From: an uncultured Clostridia bacterium
GTDB taxonomy: Bacteria; Bacillota; Clostridia; Oscillospirales; Oscillospiraceae
Length of the DNA stretch: 56,375 nucleotides
Direction of reading: 5' to 3'
Assembly: GCA_945877365.1 (NCBI GenBank)
Contig: CAMCRV010000014.1
Coordinates: 1-56,375 of the forward strand
The notes under the pieces are model-generated. The model did not search any database, was not told where the DNA came from, and worked only from the letters and a program-made list of their open reading frames with translations. Below, one piece after another: positions 8,201-15,786 of the stretch. A program made the translations under genes and the position numbers. The first letter of the stretch is position 1. Every line of letters begins with the position of its first letter.

Positions 8201-8424
8201 GCAAGGTATTCCAGGGTCAGGGGCTCCATGTACACCTTGTCGGCCACGGAGGTGTCGGTCATGATGGTGGCGGGGTTGGAGTTGGCCAGAATCACCTCGT
8301 AGCCCTCTTCCTTCAGGGCAAGACAGGCCTGGGTGCCTGCGTAGTCGAACTCCGCGGCCTGACCGATGACGATGGGGCCGGAGCCGATCACCAGCACTTT
8401 TTTAATATCGGTTCGTTTTGGCAT
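5242..8424 (-). CDS. carB: Carbamoyl-phosphate synthase large subunit
   Basis: 1060 residues, the family's standard length. It makes carbamoyl phosphate from bicarbonate, ammonia and two ATP for pyrimidine and arginine synthesis. Two homologous ATP-grasp halves are clear: the first opens KKVLVIGSGPIVIGQAAEFD, the second (about residue 550) KVIVLGSGPIRIGQGVEFD. The last 120 residues form the MGS-like allosteric domain. The start is placed at 8424 because GGAGGAGAACC precedes that ATG; an upstream in-frame ATG at 8457 has no such site and lies inside carA. It overlaps the end of carA by 23 bases, which implies translational coupling. Confidence 0.97.
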   Translation of the reverse strand: MPKRTDIKKVLVIGSGPIVIGQAAEFDYAGTQACLALKEEGYEVILANSNPATIMTDTSVADKVYMEPLTLEYLARICRYERPDAIIPGIGGQTGLNLAVQLAKKGVLEECEIELLGTDVDSIERAEDRELFKELCQRIGEPVVPSQITYSIDEALSAAEEIGYPVILRPAFTLGGTGGGFAYDPEQLRDMMKNALALSPVHQVLVEKSIRGYKEIEYEVIRDANDTAITVCNMENLDPVGIHTGDSIVVAPSQTLTNKEYHILRDSALRIIRALNVKGGCNVQFALDPHSFRYFVIEVNPRVSRSSALASKASGYPIARVSAKIAVGMHLDEIPLANTPACFEPTLDYVVTKMPRFPFDKFPAAQNQLSTQMKATGEVMSVGRTFEESLLKAIRSLEDHKSYIRLEKFAEKTIDQLLEYIREGTDDRIYAIAQLMWLGVDPALVCDVTQIDLFFVDKIRKIVEFEKELAAGKGNLPLLREAKRLGFSDAAIAGIWNMKEQEVYDIRCREGIFPVYKMIDTCASEFSSYVPYFYSTYAEENESIVSPARKVIVLGSGPIRIGQGVEFDYSTVHAVNTIRQMGYEAIVINNNPETVSTDYTTADKLYFEPLTTEDVMNVVQLEKPQGVIVTLGGQTAVNLAQSLHDRGVNIIGTDCEAIEKAENRDAFDAVIKSLSIPNPTGEAVTNIDDGIAAARRIGYPVLVRPSFVLGGRAMEIVAREEKLAQYLENAFAVDADKPVLIDKYVVGKEIEVDAICDGEQVYLPGIMELVERTGVHSGDSISVYPPFSLSRQVKDTVAEYTTRLGLGIGIRGLFNIQFIVDPQDRVYVIEVNPRASRSVPFLSKSAGQNLVSIATKVMLGVSLREQGIGSAPCEAGDNRWYVKAPAFSFAKLTGMDAYLSPEMKSTGEAIGYDVHLKRAFYKALQASGIRMKDYGTVLVTLADEDKEEALPLVRRFYRLGFNIEATEGTAAFLKRNGIRTRVRRKLSDGSNEILTSIQTGFVSYILNTQSLKSGVHQGDGIAIRRCAVQNGVNMFTSLDTARILLDALEEVIPEISTIHR

Positions 8425-9505
8425 GGTTCTCCTCCATATATTCCACGAAATGGGCAAACAGATAGGCGCTGTCCTGAGGTCCGGGGGCGCTTTCCGGATG
8501 GTACTGGATTCCGAAGAGCCGATCTTCCCGGCATTCCACCCCCTCCACGGTGTTGTCCAGCAGGTTGAGGTGGGTGACGGACAGGCCGGTGCCCTCCAGG
8601 GTCTCGGGAATCAGGGCATAGCTGTGGTTCTGGGAGGTCATCTCCACCTTCCCGGTGAGCAGATTCTTTACCGGATGGTTGCCGCCCCGGTGTCCGAACT
8701 TCATCTTATAGGTCTTGGCGCCGTAGGCCAGACAGATGATCTGATGCCCCAGACAGATGCCGAAGATGGGCACCTTGCCCCGGAGCTTCCGGACGGTTTC
8801 GGCAACCTCCGGCACATCCTGGGGATCTCCGGGGCCGTTGGACAGCAGCACACCGTCGGGCTTCATAAAGGCGATTTCCTCGGCGGTGGTGTTGTAGGGT
8901 ACGATGGTCACATTGCAGCCGAAGCGGTTGAGCTGCCGGATGATGTTCAGTTTGATGCCGCAGTCCACTGCCACCACGCTGAACCGTGCGTCTGCCGTCC
9001 GGGAATACCACTTTTTCCTGCAGCTGACCCGCCGCACGGCATCGTGGGGCACCGGGGTCCGGGCGATGATCTCCAGCGCCTCAGCGGTGGGGGTGTCAAG
9101 GGAGGTGAGGATGGCTCTGCGGCTGCCCAGATCCCGGATGCTCCGGGCTAATCTCCGGGTGTCGATGCCGGAAATGCCGGGGATGTCGTTTTCCTCCAGC
9201 AGCTCGGAAAGCGCCTTGACGCACCGGAAGTTGGAGGGTGTGTCGTTGTAATCGCAGACAATCAGACCGCCGATGTTGGGGGTCTTGCTCTCAAAGTCCT
9301 CGTCGGCAATGCCGTAGTTGCCGATGAGGGGGTAGGTCATCACCACCATCTGGTCGGTGTAGCTCAGGTCGGAGACGATCTCCTGATACCCTGCCATGGA
9401 GGTGTTGAACACCACCTCGCAGACCCGGTGGCAGGGGCTGCCGAATCCGTAGCCCGGATATTCGCTGCCGTCCTCCAGCACCAGCTTTCGGTCCTTTTCT
9501 CTCAT
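8402..9505 (-). CDS. carA: Carbamoyl-phosphate synthase small (glutaminase) subunit
   Basis: 367 residues, normal for CarA. The N-terminal half carries the small-subunit domain (LEDGSEYPGYGFG, TSMAGYQEI). The C-terminal half is a class I glutamine amidotransferase with the nucleophile Cys in FGICLGHQ and the His-Glu pair in GIQYHPESAPGP. It releases ammonia from glutamine and passes it to CarB. The start at 9505 follows AAAGGAG; the open frame extends 54 codons upstream into a repeat element, without a ribosome site. The leader holds a promoter, an early hairpin and repeat R1. Confidence 0.97.
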   Translation of the reverse strand: MREKDRKLVLEDGSEYPGYGFGSPCHRVCEVVFNTSMAGYQEIVSDLSYTDQMVVMTYPLIGNYGIADEDFESKTPNIGGLIVCDYNDTPSNFRCVKALSELLEENDIPGISGIDTRRLARSIRDLGSRRAILTSLDTPTAEALEIIARTPVPHDAVRRVSCRKKWYSRTADARFSVVAVDCGIKLNIIRQLNRFGCNVTIVPYNTTAEEIAFMKPDGVLLSNGPGDPQDVPEVAETVRKLRGKVPIFGICLGHQIICLAYGAKTYKMKFGHRGGNHPVKNLLTGKVEMTSQNHSYALIPETLEGTGLSVTHLNLLDNTVEGVECREDRLFGIQYHPESAPGPQDSAYLFAHFVEYMEENHAKTNRY

Positions 9506-9558
9506 GTAATTCCGCTCCTTTAGAAAAATACAGATCGACCCAACGGGAGCAGGCAGGA

Positions 9559-9715
9559 AAATTGGAATTTGGTGCGCCCAAAGGCCCCCTTGTGTAAAGG
9601 GGGCTGTCAGCGAAGCTGACTGGGGGATTGACAACCCCTCCGGCAAAAATCGATAGATTTTTGCCACCTCCCCTTACACAGGGGAGGCTCTGGGCATCCC
9701 CACAAATTCCAATTT
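9559..9715. repeat. TIR-bounded intergenic repeat R1 in the carA leader
   Basis: The ends are AAATTGGAATTTG (9559-9571) and CAAATTCCAATTT (9703-9715). The interior holds palindromic modules: CCCCCTTGTGTAAAGGGGG, then GTCAGCGAAGCTGAC, CAAAAATCGATAGATTTTTG, and CCTCCCCTTACACAGGGGAGG. It lies between the carA promoter and its ribosome site, so it would be transcribed. Confidence 0.85.
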
Positions 9716-9739
9716 CCCCCTCCGTCTTCCTCCAATCTG

Positions 9740-9788
9740 AAAAAAGAAAAAGGACGCCCATCCGAATTTCTTCGGATAAGCGCCCTTG
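9740..9788 (-). terminator. Attenuator-like hairpin early in the carA leader
   Basis: On the minus strand AAGGGCGCTTATCCGAA pairs with TTCGGATGGGCGTCCTT around GAAA, with G-T pairs allowed, and is followed by a T-rich tract. It begins only about 15 bases after the predicted transcription start, which makes it a candidate attenuator. No PyrR-binding consensus was recognised. Confidence 0.6.
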
Positions 9789-9799
9789 CTTACGGAGCC

Positions 9800-9828
9800 A
9801 ATATAGCACAAAGGACGAAAATTGTCAA
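9800..9828 (-). promoter_or_regulatory. Predicted sigma-A promoter of carAB
   Basis: On the minus strand a consensus TTGACA (9823-9828) and TATATT (9800-9805) are separated by exactly 17 bases. It points toward carA across a hairpin and a repeat. Confidence 0.75.
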
Positions 9829-9941
9829 TTTGCAAAAACAGAGGATGGGGCATTTGTGGAGGTTGCCCCAGAATCCCGGGTGCGGATGGTTGATTTATAG
9901 ATAACGCTGATGAGTTGCAGGTTTATCCAGAGAAAAGCAAT

Positions 9942-9970
9942 TTGTCTCATTTCACCCCCTGCCCTATAAT
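9942..9970 (+). promoter_or_regulatory. Predicted promoter of the PatB/MalY gene
   Basis: TTGTCT (9942-9947) and a perfect TATAAT (9965-9970) are 17 bases apart, about 60 bases before the ATG at 10031. Confidence 0.65.
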
Positions 9971-10030
9971 AAAGGCGGAAAAAACAGGAATCCGGCAGAA
10001 CAGGCGTTACTGCCCGAAGGAGTAAGAGCT

Positions 10031-11233
10031 ATGGAATACAATCAGACATTTTTTGACACCTATCTGGAGCGCAGAGGCACCCGCAGCTCCAAGTGGGACG
10101 GCTGCAATGCCAGGTTCGGGGTGGATCCTTCCGTGGAGCTGCTGCCCATGTGGATTGCGGATATGGATTTCCGCAGCCCCACCGAGGTGGTGGAGGCACT
10201 GGCGCAGCGTGTGCAGACCCAGGCCTTCGGCTACACCACCGTCCCGGACAGCTTCTATGATGCCATCCTCTCCTGGGTGGAGCGCCGCTACCACTGGAAG
10301 ATTCAGAAAGAATGGATTGTGTTCACCCCCGGGGTGGTGCCTGCCTTCAATGTGGCCTACCAGGCCTTTACCCAGCCCGGGGACGGCATTATCGTCCCGT
10401 CGCCCTCCTATTACCCCTTCTTTGACGGCGTGCGCAACAATGGCAGGAAGGTGGCTGCCTGTCCGCTGGTGGAAGCGGACGGATACTGGACGCTGGACTT
10501 TGACCTGCTGGAGCGGCAGGTGAAGGATCCTGATAACAAGGTGCTGATTCTGTCCAATCCCCACAACCCCACCGGCCGGTGCTGGACGGCTCAGGAGCTG
10601 GAAAGGCTGGGAACGCTGTGTGCCGAAAACGGTGTCATTCTTCTCAGCGACGAGATCCACGCCGACCTGATTATGGAGGGCGGCTGCCACACCTGCGTGG
10701 GCACCCTGTCCCAGAGGATCGTGGACAACACCATTTTCCATTTCGCCCCCAGCAAGACCTTCAATCTGGCCGGTCTGCAGACGGCCTACACCGTCATCCC
10801 CAACCCGGAGCTGCGGCAGCGGTTCACCGCCGCCATCACCGCCAACCGGGTCATCAACATGAACTGGTTCGGACAGGTGGCGCTGGAAACTGCCTATAAC
10901 CAATGCGAAGGGTATGTGGATGCCCTGTGCCGCTATGTCAGCGCCAACATGGACTACATGGCGGACTATCTGAAGGAAAACTTGCCCATGCTGAAAATGC
11001 GCAGATCGGAGGGCACCTACATGGTGTGGGTGGACTTCCGGGGCACCGGCATAACCACGGAGGAGATTGAGCGCTTCATTATCCACGATGCACATATCGC
11101 CGTGGATCTGGGAACCTGGTTCGGCGCGGGCGGCGCGGGCTTCCTGCGGTTCAATCTGGCCTGTCCCAGAATGCTGGTGGAACGGGCCATGCGGCAGCTG
11201 ACGCAGGCCTTCCGGCATCGGGAACTGTTGTAA
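10031..11233 (+). CDS. PatB/MalY-type PLP C-S beta-lyase (aminotransferase fold)
   Basis: A 400-residue fold-type I PLP enzyme. Family marks: PMWIADMDF near the start, SNPHNPTGR in the middle, the DEIHADL segment, and the PLP lysine in SKTFNLAGLQTAY. Such proteins usually cleave cystathionine or cysteine S-conjugates to a thiol, pyruvate and ammonia. The exact substrate cannot be read from sequence. AAGGAG precedes the ATG and a strong terminator follows. It lies next to a transport block with rhodanese and MetNIQ parts, so a part in organosulfur use is plausible, but it is not co-transcribed with that block. Confidence 0.9.
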   Translation: MEYNQTFFDTYLERRGTRSSKWDGCNARFGVDPSVELLPMWIADMDFRSPTEVVEALAQRVQTQAFGYTTVPDSFYDAILSWVERRYHWKIQKEWIVFTPGVVPAFNVAYQAFTQPGDGIIVPSPSYYPFFDGVRNNGRKVAACPLVEADGYWTLDFDLLERQVKDPDNKVLILSNPHNPTGRCWTAQELERLGTLCAENGVILLSDEIHADLIMEGGCHTCVGTLSQRIVDNTIFHFAPSKTFNLAGLQTAYTVIPNPELRQRFTAAITANRVINMNWFGQVALETAYNQCEGYVDALCRYVSANMDYMADYLKENLPMLKMRRSEGTYMVWVDFRGTGITTEEIERFIIHDAHIAVDLGTWFGAGGAGFLRFNLACPRMLVERAMRQLTQAFRHRELL

Positions 11234-11239
11234 AAAAGC

Positions 11240-11280
11240 TGGGATCGCCGCACTTTTGTTCTGCGGCGATCCCACATTTT
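11240..11280 (+). terminator. Terminator of the PatB/MalY gene
   Basis: TGGGATCGCCGCA pairs perfectly with TGCGGCGATCCCA around a nine-base loop; CATTTTCT follows. Confidence 0.85.
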
Positions 11281-11317
11281 CTATCATCAGCGCATCGGCT
11301 TCCCACAGCCGCTGGGA

Positions 11318-11538
11318 AAATTGTTATTTGTGGGGATGCCCAAAGCCTCCCCTGTGTAAGGGGTTGTGCTCCGCGCAGCGAATCAAAATCTCCATGATTG
11401 CCAGTGGCAATCATACCAAAATGTATCAGGTGGCAAAAATCTATTGATTTTTGCCGGAGGGGTTGTCAATCCCCCAGTCAGCTTCGCTGACAGCCCCCTT
11501 TACACAAGGGGGCCTTTGAGCTCACTAAATTCCAATTT
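11318..11538. repeat. TIR-bounded intergenic repeat R2 with an extra nested module
   Basis: The left end is a degenerate AAATTGTTATTTG and the right end AAATTCCAATTT. It contains the same palindromic modules as R1 (CTCCCCTGTGTAAGGGG, GTCAGCTTCGCTGAC, CCCCCTTTACACAAGGGGG). A further segment is nested inside (GCGCAGCGAATCAAAATCTC to CAGGTGGC). That nested segment recurs inverted in the repeat at 42114-42333. Confidence 0.8.
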
Positions 11539-11608
11539 GCCGGTTTGCTGGCCTGAGTCGATATGCACACTATATAATATCAGAGAAAATTATGGCGGAA
11601 TTTCCGGG

Positions 11609-11725
11609 TTAGCTTTCCGGCACATCCTTCCACCGGCTGACGGACCCGATCCCAACCAGATCAGCCCCCAGCTCCATTGCCTTGTTCTTCACCGCCTCCG
11701 CGGTGAGCTCAGAAAAACCATGCAT
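11609..11725 (-). pseudogene. Remnant of a 4Fe-4S / epoxyqueuosine-reductase-like gene start
   Basis: A 38-codon frame starts at an ATG preceded by GGAGGG and reads MHGFSELTAEAVKNKAMELGA, then DLVGIGSVSRW, before stopping. The segment resembles the N-terminus of clostridial QueG-like or reductive-dehalogenase-like iron-sulfur proteins. The rest of the gene, including every cysteine motif, is absent. It looks like a leftover start next to repeat R2. The family call is from memory and moderate. Confidence 0.5.
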
Positions 11726-11889
11726 TTTTATTCCCTCCGAAGTGTATATTCTTGCAAAGAAACCGAATAAAGCCTGTGACTCCATTATAAGACTTTCTTC
11801 GGCCAATTCAACAAAAAATGGTTTCTTTGTTCATTGGGAAATTTTATAAAATGAACAACACATATAGGAAAATACAATGGCAGAAAATG

Positions 11890-11918
11890 TTTACAAAGTC
11901 CGGATTTCATGGTACTAT
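11890..11918 (+). promoter_or_regulatory. Predicted promoter of the ATPase-lipoprotein block
   Basis: TTTACA (11890-11895) and TACTAT (11913-11918) are 17 bases apart and about 70 bases before the ATG at 11987. Confidence 0.5.
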
Positions 11919-11986
11919 CCATAGGTATGATACAAAAAAGTGGGAATTTTCCAGAGTTCTCAAAATGAAAAGGGGGGGCAGGACGC

Positions 11987-12772
11987 ATGAACGGAACCAG
12001 TATCCGGGATCTGTCCTTTTCCTATGAAAACGACACCAGACTGATTTTAAAGGATATCGATCTTGAGGTAGCGGCAGGCGAATTTGTCTGCCTGCTGGGT
12101 CAGTCCGGCTGCGGAAAAAGCACCTTCCTGCGGCTGTTGGCGGGGCTGGAAAAGCCCACCACCGGCACCATTGCCGTGGATGGGAAGGCCATAGCCGGGG
12201 CAGGGCTGGATCGGGGCGTGGTGTTTCAGGACTACGGCCTGTTCCCATGGATGACTGCCGGAGACAATATTATGCTGGCTCTGAAGCAGAAGTTCCCCCG
12301 GATGGACAAAGCCCAGCGTAAGGAAATCGCCCTGAAAGCCCTTCGGGCGGTGGGGCTGGAGGAATCCGTATTCGGGAAGCTGCCCAAGGAGCTGTCCGGC
12401 GGCATGAAGCAGCGCTGCGCCATTGCCCAGGCTTTCAGCATTGACCCGCCCATTCTGCTGATGGATGAGCCCTTCGGCGCACTGGATGCCGTGACCCGGG
12501 CCCGGCTGCAGGATATGGTTCTGGAGCTTTGGGGCAGCCAGCAGCAGAAAAAGACGGTGTTCTTCGTCACCCACGATGTGGACGAGGCGCTTCTGCTGGC
12601 CACCCGGATCTGCGTGCTGGGGCAGGCACCCGGCAGGGTGATCTATGATGTCTCCATCCCCCCGGAAAGCAAGCCCAGCCGGGACAATCTGTTTGAGGAC
12701 ACGGAAATGATGCAGCTGCGCAACACCCTGATCCGCTATATCAACCGGGATGTGGCATCCCACATTGAATGA
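11987..12772 (+). CDS. ABC transporter ATPase, SsuB/TauB type (orphan)
   Basis: A 261-residue ATPase with Walker A GQSGCGKST (about residues 38-46), signature LSGGMKQR, Walker B ILLMDEPFGALD and the switch His in FVTHDVDEA. Closest by eye to the nitrate/sulfonate/taurine importer ATPases. No partner permease of that family lies beside it: the next gene is a lipoprotein and the next permease is MetI-type. The importer may therefore have been broken by rearrangement, or the ATPase may serve a permease elsewhere. A paralogue with a complete operon lies at 35918-36688. The start follows a G-rich ribosome site (AGGGGGGGCAGG). Confidence 0.88.
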   Translation: MNGTSIRDLSFSYENDTRLILKDIDLEVAAGEFVCLLGQSGCGKSTFLRLLAGLEKPTTGTIAVDGKAIAGAGLDRGVVFQDYGLFPWMTAGDNIMLALKQKFPRMDKAQRKEIALKALRAVGLEESVFGKLPKELSGGMKQRCAIAQAFSIDPPILLMDEPFGALDAVTRARLQDMVLELWGSQQQKKTVFFVTHDVDEALLLATRICVLGQAPGRVIYDVSIPPESKPSRDNLFEDTEMMQLRNTLIRYINRDVASHIE

Positions 12773-12826
12773 GGCAATACCAGATTCGTTCTGTTATATG
12801 CAATATAAATTTGAGGAGAAATTGAA

Positions 12827-14038
12827 ATGAGCAAGCGTATTCTTTCCCTGCTGCTGTGTGCCGTCATGGTTCTGGGTATGGTCGCCTGCGGCGCCAAGGC
12901 TCCTGCAGCCGAGGCTCCTGCCGACGCCCCTGCCGACGCCCCCATGCAGTACATCACCCCCGAGGATGCCAAGGGCCTGCTGGATGACAGCGGCTATGTG
13001 TTCTTCGACATTCGTAAGGCTGCCGACTCCGGTGCCAAGACCATCCCCGGTGCGCAGGCCTGGGACATGGACAAGGCCAAGGAGGGCGATGCCGAGGCCG
13101 GTAAGGCTACCATGACCGAAGCCACCAAGGGTCTGGACAAGAAGATCATTCTGGTGTGCTACTCCGGCAAGCGCTACGCACAGGCTGCTACCAACGCTCT
13201 GTCCGCCATCGGCTACGACATGAGCAAGGTCTACACCCTGGAGGGCGGCTTCACCGCCTGGAGCGAGAAGTTCCCCGAGCTGGCTGTGGCTCCCGAGGGT
13301 GCTGCAACTGCCGTTCCCACTGAACGCCCCGTTATTCATATGGCTGGTGCCGGTCTGTATCTGACCTCTGCAGAAATTCTTCAGGATATGCTGAAGGATA
13401 AGTACGATATCCAGATTATCACCATCGATTCCAACTCCGGCTGCGTTGAAGGTGCCATCTACGGGGATGTCGACTGTTTCCTGTACAATCACGAGCCCTG
13501 GCTGATGCAGTACAATGCATCCAACGGCACAAATTTCAAGGTAATGAACCATCTGTACTATGGCCGTTCTGCCCTGTACTCTGACAGATATGACAGTTTG
13601 GATCAGCTGCCCGACGGTGCTACCATCGCTATCTGCAACGACTCCGTAAACATGGAAAACAATCTGCTGTTTCTGGAAAGAATTGGCTTGATTAAGCTGG
13701 GCGAAAAGTCCGCTTCCGATGCCTTCCTCACCACTCTGGATGTTGTGGAAAACCCCAAGAACATCAAGTTTGTGGAAGTGGAGATCAGCTACGCTGTCAG
13801 AAGCCTTGAGGAGTGCGATGCTATCATCAGCCCCGCACCTTCTGTTCTAAATGCCGGAAAGGATCCCGGCAAGTTCCTGGCTGAGGATCCCGATAAGGTC
13901 AACTATCCCATCGGACTGACCATTCTGGCCGACCGTGAGAACGAGCCTTGGGTTGCTGATTTTGTAGCTGCTCTGGAGACTGACGAGTTCGCAGAACGCT
14001 TCAACGAAGTGTTCCAGGGGGCAATGGTTCTCTACTAA
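12827..14038 (+). CDS. Rhodanese-MetQ fusion lipoprotein
   Basis: A 403-residue lipoprotein with signal and lipobox ending at Cys21 (LGMVACG). Residues about 42-150 form a rhodanese-like domain with catalytic Cys111 in CYSGKRYAQ and EGGFTAWSE at its end. Residues about 168-403 form an NlpA/MetQ-type solute-binding domain (GDVDCFLYNHEPWLMQYN, NGTNF, LYSD). A short Ala/Thr/Pro linker joins them. Codon use shifts at the joint: the rhodanese half is strongly G+C-biased, while the binding half and the following genes are more A+T-rich. metN and metI follow, so the likely substrate is methionine or a related sulfur compound. GAGGAG precedes the ATG. The rhodanese start is duplicated at 852-1007. 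The joining of the two domains is read directly; its function is inferred. Confidence 0.85.
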   Translation: MSKRILSLLLCAVMVLGMVACGAKAPAAEAPADAPADAPMQYITPEDAKGLLDDSGYVFFDIRKAADSGAKTIPGAQAWDMDKAKEGDAEAGKATMTEATKGLDKKIILVCYSGKRYAQAATNALSAIGYDMSKVYTLEGGFTAWSEKFPELAVAPEGAATAVPTERPVIHMAGAGLYLTSAEILQDMLKDKYDIQIITIDSNSGCVEGAIYGDVDCFLYNHEPWLMQYNASNGTNFKVMNHLYYGRSALYSDRYDSLDQLPDGATIAICNDSVNMENNLLFLERIGLIKLGEKSASDAFLTTLDVVENPKNIKFVEVEISYAVRSLEECDAIISPAPSVLNAGKDPGKFLAEDPDKVNYPIGLTILADRENEPWVADFVAALETDEFAERFNEVFQGAMVLY

Positions 14039-14061
14039 TAACCGATTTTCTTGATAAATAC

Positions 14062-14117
14062 AACCACTGGGTGCGGTTTATCCTTTTCACGATAAGGGAG
14101 AACAACTCCCAGTGGTT
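14062..14117 (+). other. Intercistronic stem-loop before metN
   Basis: AACCACTGGG (14062-14071) pairs perfectly with CCCAGTGGTT (14108-14117) over a 36-base loop. It lies just upstream of the metN ribosome site, so it may set mRNA stability or the ratio of lipoprotein to ATPase. No T-run follows. Confidence 0.5.
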
Positions 14118-14135
14118 GCTTTCATGGAGGCCACT

Positions 14136-15107
14136 GTGATAAAAATAGAAAACCTGCAGAAAAGATTTGGAGACTTTCAGGCACTTCAAAATATCAGCAT
14201 AGAGCTTGAGAAAGGGAAAATCTACGGCTTAATTGGGCAGAGCGGATCTGGGAAATCCACGCTGCTTCGCTGCATAAACGGTTTGATTCCCTATGATGAA
14301 GGAAGTCTCACCGTAGACGGTCTTGAAGTATCCTCTCTGTCCGGCAAAGCACTGCGGCAATTCCGCCGGAAGATTGGAATGATTTTTCAGAGTTTTTCCC
14401 TCCTGAACCGATTGACCATTTACGAAAATATCGCCCTGCCGATGAAATGCTGGGGATACTCCAAATCAGAAATTGATAAACGCGTTACGGAATTGTTGGA
14501 AATGGTTCACATTCCGGAAAAACGCAATTCCTATCCCCGTGAGCTCTCCGGTGGTCAGAAGCAAAGGGTCGCCATTGCCCGTGCTCTGGCAATGAATCCG
14601 GAAATTCTGCTGTGTGATGAGGCGACATCTGCTCTGGACCCCAGCATTGCCGAAAAGATCATGGAGTTGCTGGTTGAAATCAACAGAAAACTGGGAATTA
14701 CAGTAATCATCGTTACGCACCAGTTTTCCATTGTTCGACGCTACTGTGAGGAAGTCTTCATCCTGGAAAATGGTCGTGTTTCTGCCAGTGGAAAATGCAC
14801 CGAGATCTTTCTGGATCCGCCGCCTGCCTTGCAGGCAATTATGGGGAAAATTGATGTGCTGTCCTTGCCTGCTACCGGCAAGAACATCCATATTGTCCTG
14901 CCCAGTGGTGAGCAATCTGCAACTCTGCTCAGTGAGATGAGCAAAAAAATCAATGTATCCTATCGCATTCTGTCAGCAGAGCAAGAGCAATTCGCTTTTG
15001 AAAAACTGTTTTCCCTCTTTATCAATGTTGAAGACGAAGATTTTGCCCGCACAATATCCTATTTGGATGACAACCATATCTCCTGGACTATGAAGGAGGC
15101 AGTTTAA
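14136..15107 (+). CDS. metN: Methionine-type ABC importer ATPase
   Basis: About 323 residues. Walker A GQSGSGKST, signature LSGGQKQRVAIARAL, Walker B ILLCDEATSALDP and VTHQF are intact. The C-terminal 75 residues (KNIHIVLPSGEQSATLL onward) form the NIL domain that in MetN senses cytoplasmic methionine, so substrate feedback is likely. The start is taken as GTG at 14136 because GGAGG lies five bases upstream; the in-frame ATG at 14112 has no ribosome site. It overlaps metI by one base (TAATG). Confidence 0.9.
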   Translation: MIKIENLQKRFGDFQALQNISIELEKGKIYGLIGQSGSGKSTLLRCINGLIPYDEGSLTVDGLEVSSLSGKALRQFRRKIGMIFQSFSLLNRLTIYENIALPMKCWGYSKSEIDKRVTELLEMVHIPEKRNSYPRELSGGQKQRVAIARALAMNPEILLCDEATSALDPSIAEKIMELLVEINRKLGITVIIVTHQFSIVRRYCEEVFILENGRVSASGKCTEIFLDPPPALQAIMGKIDVLSLPATGKNIHIVLPSGEQSATLLSEMSKKINVSYRILSAEQEQFAFEKLFSLFINVEDEDFARTISYLDDNHISWTMKEAV

Positions 15108-15784
15108 TGAACAGCGAATTTCTTGCATGGTATCAAAAGTATTTTGTCAAATTGATTGCCCCCTCTATTGTGGACACTCTGGTCATGCTCTCCGCAACCA
15201 TGGTCATGGCTATCATTTTTGGCTTTTTCTTTGGGACAATTCTGGTAATCACCCGAAAGAACGGTCTGCGCCCCAATCAACCCGTCTATGCTGTCCTGAA
15301 TTTTATCATAAACTTTGTTCGTTCCTTCCCTATTTTGATTCTACTTGTCGCGCTGCTCCCGGTGACCCGGGCAGTTGTTGGCACCACCATCGGCGTAAAA
15401 GGCGCGATCTTCCCCCTGACTGTTGCTGCTACACCATTTATGGCAAGAATATTTGAAAACGCAATGGTTGAGGTCGACCCTCAGCTGATTGAAGCAGCAC
15501 AGTCCTTTGGCGCCTCAAATACACAAATTGTGATTAAGGTGATCCTGAAGGAAGCCGTTCCTTCCATTGTCTCCGGCACCATACTCGCCACCATTACATA
15601 TCTGTCTGCCACGACCATTGCGGGAACGATTGGTGCTGGCGGTCTCGGCTCTGTTGCCATGAACTACGGATATCATCGCTTCGATGACCGGATTCTCTAT
15701 ACCGGCGTTCTGATTTTGTGTATTCTGGTTCAGGTAATCCAGTTAATTGGCAATTTTATTTACAAGTGTGTTCAGAAAGGATAG
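15107..15784 (+). CDS. metI: Methionine-type ABC importer permease
   Basis: A 225-residue permease with about five membrane segments and the MetI-type coupling loop (EAAQSFGASNTQIVIKVILKE). Together with the fusion lipoprotein and MetN it makes a complete MetNIQ-type importer for methionine or a related compound. Its start codon overlaps the metN stop, which implies coupled translation. A+T-richer codons match metN and the MetQ domain. Confidence 0.92.
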   Translation: MNSEFLAWYQKYFVKLIAPSIVDTLVMLSATMVMAIIFGFFFGTILVITRKNGLRPNQPVYAVLNFIINFVRSFPILILLVALLPVTRAVVGTTIGVKGAIFPLTVAATPFMARIFENAMVEVDPQLIEAAQSFGASNTQIVIKVILKEAVPSIVSGTILATITYLSATTIAGTIGAGGLGSVAMNYGYHRFDDRILYTGVLILCILVQVIQLIGNFIYKCVQKG

Positions 15785-15786
15785 AT

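Noticed and set aside
6685..8568. A 627-codon plus-strand open frame opposite carB
   Set aside because: It is antisense to the clear carB/carA genes, has no ribosome site, and its low-complexity Gly/His/Val-rich product is typical of a shadow frame in G+C-rich coding DNA.
11318..11538. CRISPR-like array or tRNA remnants in the hairpin-rich intergenic units
   Set aside because: The units are not regularly spaced, have no equal-length spacers and no cas genes, and the hairpins do not fold as cloverleafs.
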